Below, in pieces: positions 1 to 9,923 of a stretch of DNA of 64,000 nt (the stretch's first letter is position 1; each line of letters begins with the position of its first letter). The position numbers and the translations under genes were made by a program. The notes beneath the pieces were generated by a model. It searched no databases. It worked only from the letters and a program-made list of their open reading frames with translations, and had not been told where the DNA came from. Source of the DNA: Metabacillus litoralis (lineage in GTDB: Bacteria; Bacillota; Bacilli; Bacillales; Bacillaceae); the NCBI RefSeq assembly GCF_003667825.1, contig NZ_CP033043.1:1117001-1181000 (forward strand), read 5' to 3'.

Positions 1-132
1 GATCACCCTGATCTTGATGGGAATTGGGCACATTCAAATATTGGATGGAGTTATGGTAGTGTTGGTTTTGCCTATTCGGTTGGATATATTAAGGCCTTGC
101 TAGCAGCTTTGGTTGAATTCGAGGGAAGATGA
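1..132 (+). CDS. C-terminal end of an unidentified protein (partial)
   Basis: An open frame runs from the first base to a TGA at 130-132 and gives the last 43 residues of a protein that starts before the window. The tail is rich in Gly, Ser and Tyr and ends in a helix-like stretch (KALLAALVEF). Its stop lies 17 bases before the tctB start, so it is probably the gene before tctB in the same operon. I do not recognise the family from this fragment; a hydrolase or other enzyme of the same sugar-acid pathway would fit the neighbourhood, but that is only inference. Confidence 0.6.
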   Translation, partial: DHPDLDGNWAHSNIGWSYGSVGFAYSVGYIKALLAALVEFEGR

Positions 133-149
133 TAGGAGGGACGGAAACT

Positions 150-653
150 ATGGCAAGAATCAATAAGGATATATTTGCAAGCGTTTTCTTTATCTTTTTT
201 TCGATTACCATGTTTTTTGCTTCAAACAGCATTATTAAACTTACTGTATCTAGGCTTGGAGCAGACTTTGCACCAAAATTGGTAGCAGTTGGAATTTTTA
301 TTCTAGGTATTTTTTATTTGATTACTTCGATAAAAAAACAAAAACAGATGAACAATCTTGCAGACACTAAAACATCTGAAAAAGAAAGCAGTACAGAGGA
401 GAAGAAGAAAATCAGTCCATTATCTGTGCTCTTAACAGTCGGATTATTAGTACTTTATGTGGTTCTCATGCCAACGATTGGGTTTCTTATTACAACGTCC
501 GTTTATCTGTTTTTCCAAATGTATTTACTGGCAGCTAAAGCGGAACGAAAAATCCCTTTGTTCGTTATCATATCAGTTGTTACATCAGTAACTGTCTATT
601 ACTTATTTAAATCAGTTTTCTATTTAATGCTTCCTGCTGGAATTTTAGGATAA
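150..653 (+). CDS. tctB: Tripartite tricarboxylate transporter small subunit TctB
   Basis: Small integral membrane subunit of a TTT-type secondary carrier that works with TctA and the binding protein TctC. The 167-residue protein has the TctB layout: two N-terminal membrane segments (about residues 8-55), a highly charged Lys/Glu linker (about 60-90), then two or three more hydrophobic segments. I place the start at ATG 150 because an AGGAGG lies ten bases upstream; an earlier in-frame ATG at 129 has no such site. tctA follows after 12 bases. TctB is poorly conserved, so the call leans on size, topology and gene order. Confidence 0.85.
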   Translation: MARINKDIFASVFFIFFSITMFFASNSIIKLTVSRLGADFAPKLVAVGIFILGIFYLITSIKKQKQMNNLADTKTSEKESSTEEKKKISPLSVLLTVGLLVLYVVLMPTIGFLITTSVYLFFQMYLLAAKAERKIPLFVIISVVTSVTVYYLFKSVFYLMLPAGILG

Positions 654-665
654 GGGGGGAACAAT

Positions 666-2171
666 ATGTTTGATTTATTTGTTGACGGATTTTCCTCCGT
701 TTTTACAATCTCAACAATTGCTTATATTTTTGGGGGTGTTGCACTAGGGTTAATTTTTGGTTCAATTCCCGGTTTAACTGCCACTATGGCGATTGCGATT
801 ACTTTACCAATTACTTTTGGGATGGAACCAATTGTTGCAATGTCACTACTAATGGGATTATACATTGGAGGAGTATCAGGCGGCTTGATTCCAGCAATTT
901 TATTAAATCTTCCGGGAACACCATCATCTATCGCAACAACGTTTGATGGGTATCCTATGGCTCAAAAAGGGCAGGCCGGTCCTGCATTTGGATATGCCAT
1001 TCTTTTTTCTTTCCTAGGAGGCTTACTTAGTATCTTTGTACTCATGCTGCTTTCACCTCCACTCGCAAAAATGGCTCTCAAATTTGGACCGTTTGAGTAT
1101 TTTGCAATTACAATCTTTGCGTTAACAATGATCTCCAGCTTGTCTGGCGATTCCATAATTAAAGGATTATTAAGTGGATTGCTAGGTATTTCATTAGCAA
1201 TGGTTGGATCGGCTCCAATTGATGCATTTCCAAGATTTACGTTTGGGTTTAAAGAACTTGATGCAGGTTTTCAGCTTTTACCAGTACTCATCGGTCTTTT
1301 TGCTGTATCGGAGATTATTAAATCCTCTGAAACCAAACTTGGAAAGGGCCAAAAAGTTCAGTACAAATTGAAAGGGTTTGGCTTTTCAATCCGTGATTTT
1401 TTTAAACAAGGATGGAATGGGTTACGTTCAGCACTAATTGGAATTGGAATTGGTATCCTTCCTGGAATTGGAGGAGGAACAGCCAATATTATCGCGTATG
1501 TTGCGGCGAAAAATCAATCAAAAAAACCAGAGGAATTTGGAAAAGGTATTCCTGATGGAATTGTTGCCTCTGAAACTTCAAACAACGCAGCTGTAGGTGG
1601 TGCGCTTGTACCGTTAATTTCTTTGGGGATTCCGGGAGATACAGTTACTGCCTTACTTTTGGGGGGATTAATTCTACACGGACTTAGTCCTGGACCACTT
1701 CTTATCGAGAACAATGGGGATGTTGTTTACAGTATTTTTGCTGCGTTAATTATTGCAAACTTCTTTATGATTGCCCTGCTTTTCTGGGGAATGAGACTTT
1801 TTACAAAGGTATTAAGCATTCCGCAATATATCCTTTTACCTATTATTCTAGTGCTCTGTGTTGTTGGGGCAATCGGAGTAAATAATCGTTTATTTGATGC
1901 GGGCGCACTATTATTTTTTGGGATTCTTGGTTATGCGATGTTGAAATTTAATTTTCCAGTTACACCAGTAATTCTAGGGTTTATTTTAGGACCACTTGCT
2001 GAAACCAATTTACGAAGAGGGCTTATGTATTCTAAAGGTGATTTTACACCATTTATCACCGAACCAATTGCTGCAACATTCTTAGCACTAGCATTACTTT
2101 CCGTTCTATTCAAAATTAGAAGTAATGTTAAGAAAAAGAAAAAGATCGATTCAAATTCTATTGGAGCTTAA
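666..2171 (+). CDS. tctA: Tripartite tricarboxylate transporter large permease TctA
   Basis: The 501-residue channel subunit of the TTT carrier, driven by ion gradients. It has about 11-12 membrane segments and the Gly/Pro-rich TctA signatures: a PGLTATMAIAITLP stretch near residue 37, LLNLPGTPSSIATTFDGYP near residue 80, and a repeat of the Gly-rich signature (GILPGIGGGTANI) near residue 265. Length matches the family (about 500). The ribosome site AAGGGGGG precedes ATG 666. It sits between tctB and tctC. The substrate cannot be read from the sequence; the adjoining kdgD-gucD-garD genes suggest a sugar diacid such as galactarate or glucarate. Confidence 0.93.
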   Translation: MFDLFVDGFSSVFTISTIAYIFGGVALGLIFGSIPGLTATMAIAITLPITFGMEPIVAMSLLMGLYIGGVSGGLIPAILLNLPGTPSSIATTFDGYPMAQKGQAGPAFGYAILFSFLGGLLSIFVLMLLSPPLAKMALKFGPFEYFAITIFALTMISSLSGDSIIKGLLSGLLGISLAMVGSAPIDAFPRFTFGFKELDAGFQLLPVLIGLFAVSEIIKSSETKLGKGQKVQYKLKGFGFSIRDFFKQGWNGLRSALIGIGIGILPGIGGGTANIIAYVAAKNQSKKPEEFGKGIPDGIVASETSNNAAVGGALVPLISLGIPGDTVTALLLGGLILHGLSPGPLLIENNGDVVYSIFAALIIANFFMIALLFWGMRLFTKVLSIPQYILLPIILVLCVVGAIGVNNRLFDAGALLFFGILGYAMLKFNFPVTPVILGFILGPLAETNLRRGLMYSKGDFTPFITEPIAATFLALALLSVLFKIRSNVKKKKKIDSNSIGA

Positions 2172-2237
2172 GTTATCACTCTTAACTTTGTTTTATAGGA
2201 AAATCCTATAGATATAAAAATTTTTAGGAGGTTGATT

Positions 2238-3233
2238 ATGAAAAAATCGTTTAAGGGTATGTTAATGTTTCTGATGCTTATTTTAGTCGCAGGTATTTTT
2301 GCTGGTTGTTCACAATCTACGACCAACGAAGGGGAAAGCAGTCAAGAAAACGGTAATTCCAGTGATTATCCATCAAAACCAATTACAGTTGTTGTACCAG
2401 CAGGCGCAGGTGGAGATACAGATGCAAATGCGAGATTACTAGGAAAATATTTAGAAAAGGAATTAGGTCAACCGGTCGTAATTTCGAACGTAACTGGTGC
2501 AGGCGGTACAGTAGGGGCAAAAGAAGTATTAGATGCCGATCCTGATGGGTATACAGCATTATTTTTCCATAACTCATTATTGTTAAATAGAATTATGGGG
2601 CTTACACAAGATAGTTATGATTCTTTTAAATTAGCAGGGATTGCTGTTTTAGATCAAGGAAACACTTTTATGGTTAGTGGAGATTCTAAATTTGAAAATC
2701 TTCAAGATATGGTTGAATATGCTCGTGAAAATCCAGGTGAAGTATCGATTGCAACAGAGGTTGGGGGCTTTACACACTTACAGCTACTAGCATTACAAAA
2801 AGATCAAGGCATTGAACTAAACATTGTAGATGTTGGAGGAGCAGCTGAAAAAGTAACAGCTTTACTTGGAGGCCATGTTGATATCGTTCCAACATCACTA
2901 GGATTAGTTAAGGACTATGTTGAGTCTGGTGATATGAGAACACTTGGGATAATGGCAACTGACCGAGTTGATCTTATGTCTGATGTTCCAACATTTGTTG
3001 AACAAGGTGTAAACAGTGAGTTTGAAAAATTCTTCTTCTTTGGTTTTAATCCAGACACTCCCGATGAGATTGTTGACGCGTTCTCAAAAGCTGTTGAGAA
3101 TGTAGTAAATGACGAGGAATATGTAAAAGAAGCAGAAAAATTCTTAGTAACACCAACTTATATGAATTCTGAAGAAGCATTTGATTATATGAAGAAAACA
3201 GAAGAGAAATATATTGAGATAAATAAAGAGTAG
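2238..3233 (+). CDS. tctC: Substrate-binding lipoprotein TctC (Bug family)
   Basis: Extracellular solute receptor of the TTT carrier. The first 23 residues form a lipoprotein signal peptide that ends in an AGC lipobox with Cys24 as the lipid anchor. The mature part has the Bug/TctC pattern: YPSKPITVVVPAGAGGDTD near residue 44, then VISNVTGAGG and a DPDGYT motif. The start is ATG 2238, six bases after AGGAGG at 2226-2231; a TTG six bases earlier is too close to that site. Sixty-six bases separate it from tctA. No terminator is visible after it, so read-through into kdgD is possible. Confidence 0.92.
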   Translation: MKKSFKGMLMFLMLILVAGIFAGCSQSTTNEGESSQENGNSSDYPSKPITVVVPAGAGGDTDANARLLGKYLEKELGQPVVISNVTGAGGTVGAKEVLDADPDGYTALFFHNSLLLNRIMGLTQDSYDSFKLAGIAVLDQGNTFMVSGDSKFENLQDMVEYARENPGEVSIATEVGGFTHLQLLALQKDQGIELNIVDVGGAAEKVTALLGGHVDIVPTSLGLVKDYVESGDMRTLGIMATDRVDLMSDVPTFVEQGVNSEFEKFFFFGFNPDTPDEIVDAFSKAVENVVNDEEYVKEAEKFLVTPTYMNSEEAFDYMKKTEEKYIEINKE

Positions 3234-3281
3234 TAACTCAACACAAGTATAAAAAACTGGAAAGAATACACATTTTTTAAG

Positions 3282-3310
3282 TTGACAACAAATCCTATTT
3301 GTCTTACAAT
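3282..3310 (+). promoter_or_regulatory. Sigma-A promoter of kdgD
   Basis: A consensus -35 TTGACA (3282-3287) is followed after exactly 17 bases by a -10 TACAAT (3305-3310). It lies 60 bases before the kdgD start, and its -10 is inside the palindrome at 3295-3334, which is the layout of a repressible promoter. Confidence 0.8.
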
Positions 3311-3334
3311 TTAAATTAATTGTAAGACAAATAG
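3295..3334. promoter_or_regulatory. Long palindromic operator, GntR/FadR-like
   Basis: The arm CTATTTGTCTTACAATT (3295-3311) is repeated as its exact reverse complement at 3318-3334, separated by six bases. Each arm holds one box of the form TNGTNNNACNA (TTGTCTTACAA and TTGTAAGACAA), the half-site pattern of FadR-subfamily GntR repressors. In B. subtilis the related cluster has such a regulator, YcbG. No regulator gene is in view. The sequence facts are firm; the identity of the binding protein is inference. Confidence 0.75.
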
Positions 3335-3369
3335 ACAATAAGTCAAAGGTGATGGAAGGGATTGGTAAT

Positions 3370-4314
3370 ATGACTGAAAATAGGAAGGCACCAACGGGAA
3401 TTTTAGGATTTCCAACCGCACCATATAACGAAAACGGTAACATCGATGAACAGGCGTTAGCAGCAAATATTCAGTTTTTAATTGATTCAGGGCTCTCATC
3501 TATCTTTATTGCGTGTGGTTCAGGTGAATTTCATGCACTAAATAAAGCTGAGTACCAAACAATGATTGAGGTCGCTGTGGCTGTTACAAATCAAAAGGTT
3601 CCTGTTTATTCAGGAGTCGGTGGATCCATTTCGGAGGCGGTTGAGTTAGTAACACTGTCAGAAGATTTAGGAGTAGATGGGTATTTAATTCTTCCTCCAT
3701 ACCTAATTGAAGGGGAACAAGAAGGATTATACAACTATTACAAAAAGATTCTTAGTAGCAGCCAATTAAATGCCATTCTTTATCAGAGAGATAATGCGGT
3801 CTTGCAATTACCGATATTGCAACGGTTATTAGAAGAATTTCCTCAGATTGTAGGCATAAAAGATGGTCAAGGAAATATGGAATTAAACCTTGAGTTAACA
3901 CAAACCATTGGCAATCGAGTGGAATGGTTAAACGGCATGCCATTTGCAGAAATCACGATGCCAGCTTACAAAGGAATTGGATTTAACTCATATTCTTCTG
4001 CTATATCAAACTATCTTCCACATATCTCAAGGTTGTATTTTGAAGCATTATTGGAAGGGAAAGACAATATAGCCAATGAGATTTATAGAGATGTTCTTCT
4101 TCCGATTAACCACATTAGAAAACAACGAAAAGGTTATGCGGTGTCATTAATTAAGGCTGGAATGGAAATCATGGGCTTTCAAGTAAAAAACACCGTTCGA
4201 CCACCTTGTGTTCCAGTTGAAGAAGAACATTATCAACAACTAAAGAAAATTATAGAAAACACTTTAGAGAAATATCCCATTCAAAACAACGCAGTAAGTA
4301 GCTCTATAGATTAA
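3370..4314 (+). CDS. kdgD: 5-dehydro-4-deoxyglucarate dehydratase (KdgD)
   Basis: Cytoplasmic class I aldolase-like enzyme of the DHDPS superfamily that converts 5-dehydro-4-deoxy-D-glucarate to 2,5-dioxopentanoate with loss of water and CO2. The 314-residue protein has the family marks: [10 protein letters not shown] at the N-terminus, [34 protein letters not shown] with the active-site Tyr, and the Schiff-base Lys164 in [10 protein letters not shown]. It closely resembles B. subtilis YcbC as I remember it. I chose ATG 3370 with GGAAGGG nine bases upstream; GTG 3349 and ATG 3352 lack proper spacing. gucD follows 25 bases later, giving the next pathway step. Confidence 0.95.
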   Translation: MTENRKAPTGILGFPTAPYNENGNIDEQALAANIQFLIDSGLSSIFIACGSGEFHALNKAEYQTMIEVAVAVTNQKVPVYSGVGGSISEAVELVTLSEDLGVDGYLILPPYLIEGEQEGLYNYYKKILSSSQLNAILYQRDNAVLQLPILQRLLEEFPQIVGIKDGQGNMELNLELTQTIGNRVEWLNGMPFAEITMPAYKGIGFNSYSSAISNYLPHISRLYFEALLEGKDNIANEIYRDVLLPINHIRKQRKGYAVSLIKAGMEIMGFQVKNTVRPPCVPVEEEHYQQLKKIIENTLEKYPIQNNAVSSSID

Positions 4315-4339
4315 TTTAGAAATTAAAGGAGGAAGTAAC

Positions 4340-5803
4340 ATGGCTGTAGAAACAAAAAACAAAACATACAAAAACTTTATAAACGGGGCTTGGACTGAAT
4401 CTTTAAGTGGTGACGTTCAAAAGAGTATTAATCCTGCAAACTATGATGATGTTGTTGGCTATGTTCAAATGTCTACCAAAGAAGAAGTAGATCAAGCTGT
4501 TGCTGCAGCAAAGGAAGCACAAAAAGCATGGCGTAAATTAGCTGGAAGTGAACGAGGTGCCTATTTATATAAAGCTGCTGATATTTTAGAAAAACGTTTA
4601 GATGAAGTTGCTGAAACGATGACTCGTGAAATGGGAAAAACTCTTCCAGAAGCAAAAGGTGAAACAGCTCGTGGTGTAGCAATTCTTCGTTATTATGCTG
4701 GCGAAGGCATGCGTAAAGTCGGAGATGTGATCCCATCAACAGATAGCAAGGCATTAATGTTCACAAGCAGAGTTCCTTTAGGAGTTGTTGGTGTGATTAC
4801 ACCTTGGAATTTCCCAGTCGCAATTCCGATTTGGAAAATGGCTCCAGCTCTTATTTATGGTAACTCTGTTGTATTAAAACCAGCTCAAGAAACAGCTGTT
4901 ACAGCAGCAAAAGTAATTGAATGCTTTGAAGAAGCAGGCTTTCCTGCAGGTGTTGTTAATTTCGTTACTGGCTCTGGCTCTGTTATTGGTCCTGCAATCA
5001 CTGAGAATCCAGATGTGAGTGGTATTACGTTCACAGGATCAAATGGTGTTGGTAAAGGAATTGGTCAAGCAGCATTAAGTCGTGGAGCAAAATATCAGCT
5101 TGAAATGGGTGGGAAAAACCCTGTTATCGTTGCTGCTGATGCAGATATAGATCTTGCTGTTGAAGCAACAATTAGTGGAGCGTTCCGTTCAACAGGTCAA
5201 AAATGTACAGCAACTAGTAGAGTTATTGTTGAGGCTGCTGTTTATGAAACATTCAAAGAAAAACTAGTTGAAAAAACGAAAGAAATTACAGTTGGAAATG
5301 GCTTGCAAGATGGCATTTGGATGGGACCATCTGCAAGTGAAGGACAACTAAACACTGTGCTTTCTTACATTGAAAAAGGAAAAGAAGAAGGTGCTCGACT
5401 GCTTGTAGGTGGAAACCGTTTAACAGGGGTTGAATATGATAAAGGCTTTTATGTTGAACCAACTATTTTTGATAACGTAACTTCAGATATGACAATTGCT
5501 CAAGAAGAAATTTTCGGACCAGTTATTGCTCTTATCCAAGTTAACTCAATGGAAGATGCACTAGCACTTGCAAATGATGTTCAATATGGATTAAGTGCTT
5601 CTATCTTCACAACAAATATTTCAAACATGCTTTCATTTATAGAAGATATGGAAGCTGGACTTGTTCGTATTAATGCTGAAAGTGCTGGAGTTGAGCTGCA
5701 AGCACCATTTGGTGGAATGAAACAGTCAAGCTCACATTCTCGTGAACAAGGTGAAGCAGCTAAAGAATTCTTCACTTCTATTAAAACAGTTTTTGTAAAG
5801 TAA
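4340..5803 (+). CDS. gucD: 2,5-dioxovalerate (alpha-ketoglutarate semialdehyde) dehydrogenase
   Basis: NAD(P)-dependent aldehyde dehydrogenase, 487 residues, expected to oxidise the 2,5-dioxopentanoate made by KdgD to 2-oxoglutarate. Seen in the sequence: [13 protein letters not shown] (catalytic Asn), [12 protein letters not shown] (cofactor loop), LEMGGKNP with general-base Glu255, and GQKCTA with nucleophile Cys289. The specific substrate is inferred from its place between kdgD and garD, the same order logic as in the B. subtilis ycbC-ycbD pair. An AAAGGAGG site precedes ATG 4340. The family is broad, so without the neighbours only aldehyde dehydrogenase would be safe. Confidence 0.92.
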   Translation: MAVETKNKTYKNFINGAWTESLSGDVQKSINPANYDDVVGYVQMSTKEEVDQAVAAAKEAQKAWRKLAGSERGAYLYKAADILEKRLDEVAETMTREMGKTLPEAKGETARGVAILRYYAGEGMRKVGDVIPSTDSKALMFTSRVPLGVVGVITPWNFPVAIPIWKMAPALIYGNSVVLKPAQETAVTAAKVIECFEEAGFPAGVVNFVTGSGSVIGPAITENPDVSGITFTGSNGVGKGIGQAALSRGAKYQLEMGGKNPVIVAADADIDLAVEATISGAFRSTGQKCTATSRVIVEAAVYETFKEKLVEKTKEITVGNGLQDGIWMGPSASEGQLNTVLSYIEKGKEEGARLLVGGNRLTGVEYDKGFYVEPTIFDNVTSDMTIAQEEIFGPVIALIQVNSMEDALALANDVQYGLSASIFTTNISNMLSFIEDMEAGLVRINAESAGVELQAPFGGMKQSSSHSREQGEAAKEFFTSIKTVFVK

Positions 5804-5855
5804 AAAAGGGAGATATGCAGGAGTATAGTAGTTTTTAATAAAGGAGACGCTTCCA

Positions 5856-7388
5856 ATGTCTTTTAAAAAAACAAACGAAATTCCACTCTTTATAAAAGTA
5901 AATTCAAAAGATAATGTAGCGATTATCGTTAATTCAAAAGGGCTGCCGGAAGGAACTTCCTTTCCGTGTGGTCTAACCTTGGTTGATTATGTACCCCAAG
6001 GTCATAAAGTAACATTATCTGATTTAGAGGCTGGCGATGCGATTATTCGGTATGGAGAAGTCATCGGATATGCCCAATCAACAATGAAAAAAGGCAGCTG
6101 GGTGAAAGAATCTTTCATTCAGATGCCAACCCCTCCAGAGTTAGATGCATTACCGTTAGCAACAAAGATACCAGATCCACAGCCACCTTTAGAGGGATAT
6201 ACGTTTTTAGGATATCGCAATCCTGATGGCACCGCTGGTATTAAAAATATACTAGGTATCACAACAAGTGTTCAATGTGTTGCAGGCGTGCTTGATTATG
6301 CAGTAAACAGAATCAAAAAGGAAATACTTCCAAACTATCCTAATGTTCATGATGTTGTCGCAATTAATCATACATATGGATGTGGAGTTGCAATTAATGC
6401 TCCTGAAGCAGCTATTCCGATTCGGACGATTCAAAATATTGCCACACACCCAAACCTTGGCGGAGAAGTGATGGTGGTTGGCTTAGGCTGTGAAAAGTTA
6501 GCACCAGGTCGATTAGTGCCTGATGGAGATCATGAAAAAATTCTTTCATTACAAGATCAAAATGGTTTTATCAATATGATTGAAATGATCATGAATATGG
6601 CAGAGGAGCGCTTGAAAACATTAAATGAGCGTGAAAGAGTCATTTGTCCCGTTTCTGACCTAGTTGTAGGTTTACAATGTGGTGGTAGTGATGCGTTTTC
6701 TGGTGTTACAGCAAATCCAGCTGTAGGGTATGCTGCTGATTTACTAGTTAGAGCAGGGGCAACGGTTATGTTTTCGGAAGTTACAGAAGTACGCGATGCT
6801 GTACATTTATTAACTCCAAGAGCCTTGAATGCAGAAGTTGGCCGTGAACTAATTCATGAAATGAAGTGGTATGATGACTATTTACAGCGAGGAGAAGCGG
6901 ACCGAAGCGCAAATCCTTCACCAGGCAATAAAAAGGGTGGATTGTCCAATGTGGTTGAAAAATCATTAGGATCCATTGTGAAATCCGGTACCTCTGCGAT
7001 CAATGGTGTTGTGCCGCCAGGAGAAAAAGCAAAGCAAAAAGGATTACTTTTTGCGGCAACTCCAGCAAGTGATTTTGTATGTGGTACACTACAATTAGCT
7101 TCTGGAATGCATCTTCAGATTTTCACAACAGGTCGCGGTACTCCATATGGTTTAGCAATGGCTCCAGTTATTAAAGTATCAACGCGGAATTCATTACAAG
7201 AACAGTGGAAGGATTTAATTGATGTGAATGCTGGTCAAATTGCAACAGGTGAAGCATCTATTGAAGAAGTTGGTTGGGAACTTTTTCATTTTATTTTAGA
7301 TGTTGCAAGTGGACGAAAGCAAACATGGGCTGACAAGTGGGGGTTGTACAATAATTTAGCATTATTTAATCCTGCTCCTGTAACATAA
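5856..7388 (+). CDS. garD: Galactarate dehydratase (UxaA/GarD family)
   Basis: Iron-dependent dehydratase that turns galactarate into 5-dehydro-4-deoxyglucarate, the KdgD substrate. The 510-residue protein has the two-part family layout: an N-terminal SAF-like domain (about 10-105, [11 protein letters not shown] ... [14 protein letters not shown]) and the large UxaA catalytic domain from about residue 120 ([41 protein letters not shown]). Length fits GarD (about 510-520). The GarD assignment over altronate dehydratase rests on the kdgD-gucD context. AAAGGAG lies at a good distance before ATG 5856. Confidence 0.9.
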   Translation: MSFKKTNEIPLFIKVNSKDNVAIIVNSKGLPEGTSFPCGLTLVDYVPQGHKVTLSDLEAGDAIIRYGEVIGYAQSTMKKGSWVKESFIQMPTPPELDALPLATKIPDPQPPLEGYTFLGYRNPDGTAGIKNILGITTSVQCVAGVLDYAVNRIKKEILPNYPNVHDVVAINHTYGCGVAINAPEAAIPIRTIQNIATHPNLGGEVMVVGLGCEKLAPGRLVPDGDHEKILSLQDQNGFINMIEMIMNMAEERLKTLNERERVICPVSDLVVGLQCGGSDAFSGVTANPAVGYAADLLVRAGATVMFSEVTEVRDAVHLLTPRALNAEVGRELIHEMKWYDDYLQRGEADRSANPSPGNKKGGLSNVVEKSLGSIVKSGTSAINGVVPPGEKAKQKGLLFAATPASDFVCGTLQLASGMHLQIFTTGRGTPYGLAMAPVIKVSTRNSLQEQWKDLIDVNAGQIATGEASIEEVGWELFHFILDVASGRKQTWADKWGLYNNLALFNPAPVT

Positions 7389-7475
7389 ATATGTACGGTT
7401 TTTAGGCATACCTTTATAGGGTGCCTTACTCTTTTTGTCACAGATTTTATAAAGTTCATAAGGGGATGAAAGCAC

Positions 7476-8807
7476 TTGCGGAGTTATCTTATATTAATCA
7501 TGTGTTTTCTGTTTTTAATTCAATACTTTGTTCAACAAACATGGTTAGGGTATGTTGTTGTCATATTAGTATTAGCGGCTTTTTTTGCAAGTGTGAAAGA
7601 AGCAAAAGGTTTTCCGCGAATTATTGGGTCGATCATGATGGGAACGGGTATGATATTAGAATTCTATAAAGGTGCAGGAATTAATGGAATAAGTGAAGGC
7701 ATGTTACTTATACTACCTTTACTTTGTTTAGTAACACTTGCGCCACTGCTCTCAATCCCTCTTAAATTAGGGGGGTATTTTGAAGCCATAGATTTACTGT
7801 TGCGAAATTTATTACACCACCCCAAACGACTTTTCGCAGGGATTACCACTTCTTTGTTTATCTTAAGCCCTATTTTAAGCTTAGGCTCCGTTCGTTTAAT
7901 TAGTGAATTTCTTTCAGATTTAAAACTTCCTTCAGCTATGTCTGCCAAAAGCTATCTTATCGGGTTCTCTTCAGCTATCCTATGGTCTCCCTACTTCGCA
8001 TCTGTTTCCTTAGTTCTTTATTATTTGGATATGTCTGTTGGAAAATATATTTTATACGGAATTGGATTATCAGTTTTATCACTAATAATCGGAAACATGT
8101 TATTTGCTTTATGGGAGAAAAAACATCCAATTCGACATGGAACAGCTCCTGAACTTCCATTGACGGAAAAGTCAAGAAAACAGTTAGTTTTATTAGCCCT
8201 GTTTGTTTCATTACTTATGTCATTTTCCTTAGCTATTGAGTATGTAACAAAATGGTCAATGATTGTGATTGTTTGTATCATATCCTGCATACTACCCTTA
8301 TTATGGGCGGTTACCACAAAAAGCTGGTCAAAATTGCTTCCTTTGTTAAAAGATTATCGAGACCATTCCGTACCGATGATGAATAATGAAATCATGTTAT
8401 TTAGCTCTGCAGGATTATTAGCACATGCCATACAAGGAACAAATCTAGCTAATTCGGTAAGTAACCTGTTAACAGTTGTCGCGAATCAATCATTTTTATT
8501 ATTTGCCTTATGCGTAATTATACTTGTTGTTATGATTACGTATATTGGTATTCACCAAATTGCCGTGATTGCCGCACTTGCGATGCAACTTAATGCAGAT
8601 CAGCTTGGAATTAGTTCACTGTCACTAGCTATGTTGCTCTTACTTTGCTGGTCCATTTCAACTGCATTAAGTCCATTCTCGGGTTTAAACTTAATGGTCT
8701 GCAGACTTGTTGGTATATCAGGATTTGAAGCAGGAATTCGTGCAAATGGAGTTCATCTTACTGTTATGGCCATACTTGGACTGGGTATTATCATGTTTAT
8801 TAGTTAA
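7476..8807 (+). CDS. Polytopic membrane carrier of unknown substrate (ion-transporter-like)
   Basis: A 443-residue protein with about 10-12 predicted membrane segments and no soluble domain except a short charged loop near residues 200-225. The general look (GSVRLIS, re-entrant Ser/Pro-rich stretches such as SISTALSPFSGLN in the C-terminal half) resembles two-domain ion-transporter-superfamily carriers for carboxylates, but I cannot name a family. The start is TTG 7476, preceded by AAGGGGATG; the next in-frame ATG (7500) has no site. It is 87 bases after garD with no terminator between, so it is probably the last gene of the same operon and a second uptake or efflux route for a sugar diacid. 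Confidence 0.6.
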   Translation: MRSYLILIMCFLFLIQYFVQQTWLGYVVVILVLAAFFASVKEAKGFPRIIGSIMMGTGMILEFYKGAGINGISEGMLLILPLLCLVTLAPLLSIPLKLGGYFEAIDLLLRNLLHHPKRLFAGITTSLFILSPILSLGSVRLISEFLSDLKLPSAMSAKSYLIGFSSAILWSPYFASVSLVLYYLDMSVGKYILYGIGLSVLSLIIGNMLFALWEKKHPIRHGTAPELPLTEKSRKQLVLLALFVSLLMSFSLAIEYVTKWSMIVIVCIISCILPLLWAVTTKSWSKLLPLLKDYRDHSVPMMNNEIMLFSSAGLLAHAIQGTNLANSVSNLLTVVANQSFLLFALCVIILVVMITYIGIHQIAVIAALAMQLNADQLGISSLSLAMLLLLCWSISTALSPFSGLNLMVCRLVGISGFEAGIRANGVHLTVMAILGLGIIMFIS

Positions 8808-8833
8808 ATAGGATCATATCTTCACAGAATAAT

Positions 8834-8868
8834 CCCCGTTCTTGGTATAATAGAAGTCGGGGTTTTTT
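8834..8868 (+). terminator. Terminator after the galactarate operon
   Basis: CCCCG (8834-8838) pairs with CGGGG (8858-8862), extended inward by TTCT/AGAA, and is followed by six T. The loop contains a TATAAT that could alternatively be a -10 for the next gene. Confidence 0.6.
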
Positions 8869-8909
8869 GTTTACATAAAACAAATAGTTAATTGGATGGA
8901 GAAAAGAAA

Positions 8910-9875
8910 ATGAAAAAGAAACGAATCATTACTGGCTCAATTTGTGCAATTTTACTAGTAGCTGCCTATTTTTTTGTAGGAAACTATTTTTACAATTTTG
9001 CTTTAAATGTTGATCGAGAGAAAGAATTTTTAGAAGATAACCCAAACTTACAGCAAAGCGATGCAGTTGTTGCATCTGTCGCAGAGGAAGCAGAGCTTGC
9101 TGATGATGATTTTGAGCAAAAATATAGTCCTACGGAGCTTAGCGTTATTTCGACTGATAAAGAACAATTAAAGTTAAATGCGTTTGTTTATGAAAATGAA
9201 CAAGCTGATCACAAGTGGGCAATTGTTGTTCATGGTTATAATGGTAAGGCAAAATCAATGACGAGATATGTTCGGAATTTTTATGAAAAAGGCTACAATG
9301 TGCTTGCACCGGACCTTCGCGGACATGGAGAGAGTGAAGGGGATTATATTGGCATGGGCTGGCACGATCGTAAAGATATGTTACTGTGGATTGATCAAAT
9401 TGTTAAAAAGGATCAGGATGCAGAAATTGTTTTATTCGGTGTATCAATGGGTGGAGCAACAGTCATGATGACATCTGGGGAAGAGTTACCATCAAACGTG
9501 AAAGTAATTGTAGAAGATTGTGGTTACTCGTCTGTAAGTGATGTGTTTGTGTATCAGCTAGACGATCTTTTCGGTTTACCTGAATTTCCTGTCATGAATG
9601 CAGCGAATACGGTAACGAAGTTTCGCGCCGGATATGATTTATATGATGCATCTGCTCTAGAGCAAGTTTCCAAAAGTGTAACACCAATGTTATTTATTCA
9701 TGGTGATGCTGATACGTTTGTCCCGTTCGAAATGCTGGATAAAGTCTATAAGGCAGCAAATGTGGAGAAGGAAAAGCTGGTTATCTCAGGCGCTAATCAT
9801 GGAGATGCGGAGAAAGTGGACCCTAAGGCTTATTGGGGTACTGTGTGGCAATTTGTTGATCGTTATATAAATTAA
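8910..9875 (+). CDS. Membrane-anchored alpha/beta hydrolase (YqkD-like)
   Basis: A 321-residue serine hydrolase with one N-terminal membrane segment (about residues 5-27) and the catalytic domain outside the cell. Visible motifs: VVHGYNGK (oxyanion region), APDLRGHGES, the nucleophile elbow GVSMGG, an acid in HGDADTFVPF, and the catalytic His in GANHGDAE. It resembles B. subtilis YqkD. I start at ATG 8910 with GGAG eight bases upstream; a TTG at 8892 is weaker. It has its own terminator and no operon partner. The substrate is unknown. Confidence 0.85.
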   Translation: MKKKRIITGSICAILLVAAYFFVGNYFYNFALNVDREKEFLEDNPNLQQSDAVVASVAEEAELADDDFEQKYSPTELSVISTDKEQLKLNAFVYENEQADHKWAIVVHGYNGKAKSMTRYVRNFYEKGYNVLAPDLRGHGESEGDYIGMGWHDRKDMLLWIDQIVKKDQDAEIVLFGVSMGGATVMMTSGEELPSNVKVIVEDCGYSSVSDVFVYQLDDLFGLPEFPVMNAANTVTKFRAGYDLYDASALEQVSKSVTPMLFIHGDADTFVPFEMLDKVYKAANVEKEKLVISGANHGDAEKVDPKAYWGTVWQFVDRYIN

Positions 9876-9884
9876 TTGTAATTG

Positions 9885-9914
9885 AGGTGTAAGTATACAA
9901 ACTTACACCTTTTA
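9885..9914. terminator. Bidirectional terminator between convergent genes
   Basis: AGGTGTAAGT (9885-9894) and ACTTACACCT (9901-9910) form a perfect 10-bp stem with a six-base loop and T run, between the hydrolase gene and the minus-strand small gene. Confidence 0.85.
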
Positions 9915-9923
9915 ATCAATAAA

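Noticed and set aside
8846..8851. TATAAT as the promoter of the anchored hydrolase
   Set aside because: It lies in the loop of a terminator hairpin and the best -35 (TTCACA) is 19 bases away, so I kept it only as a note.
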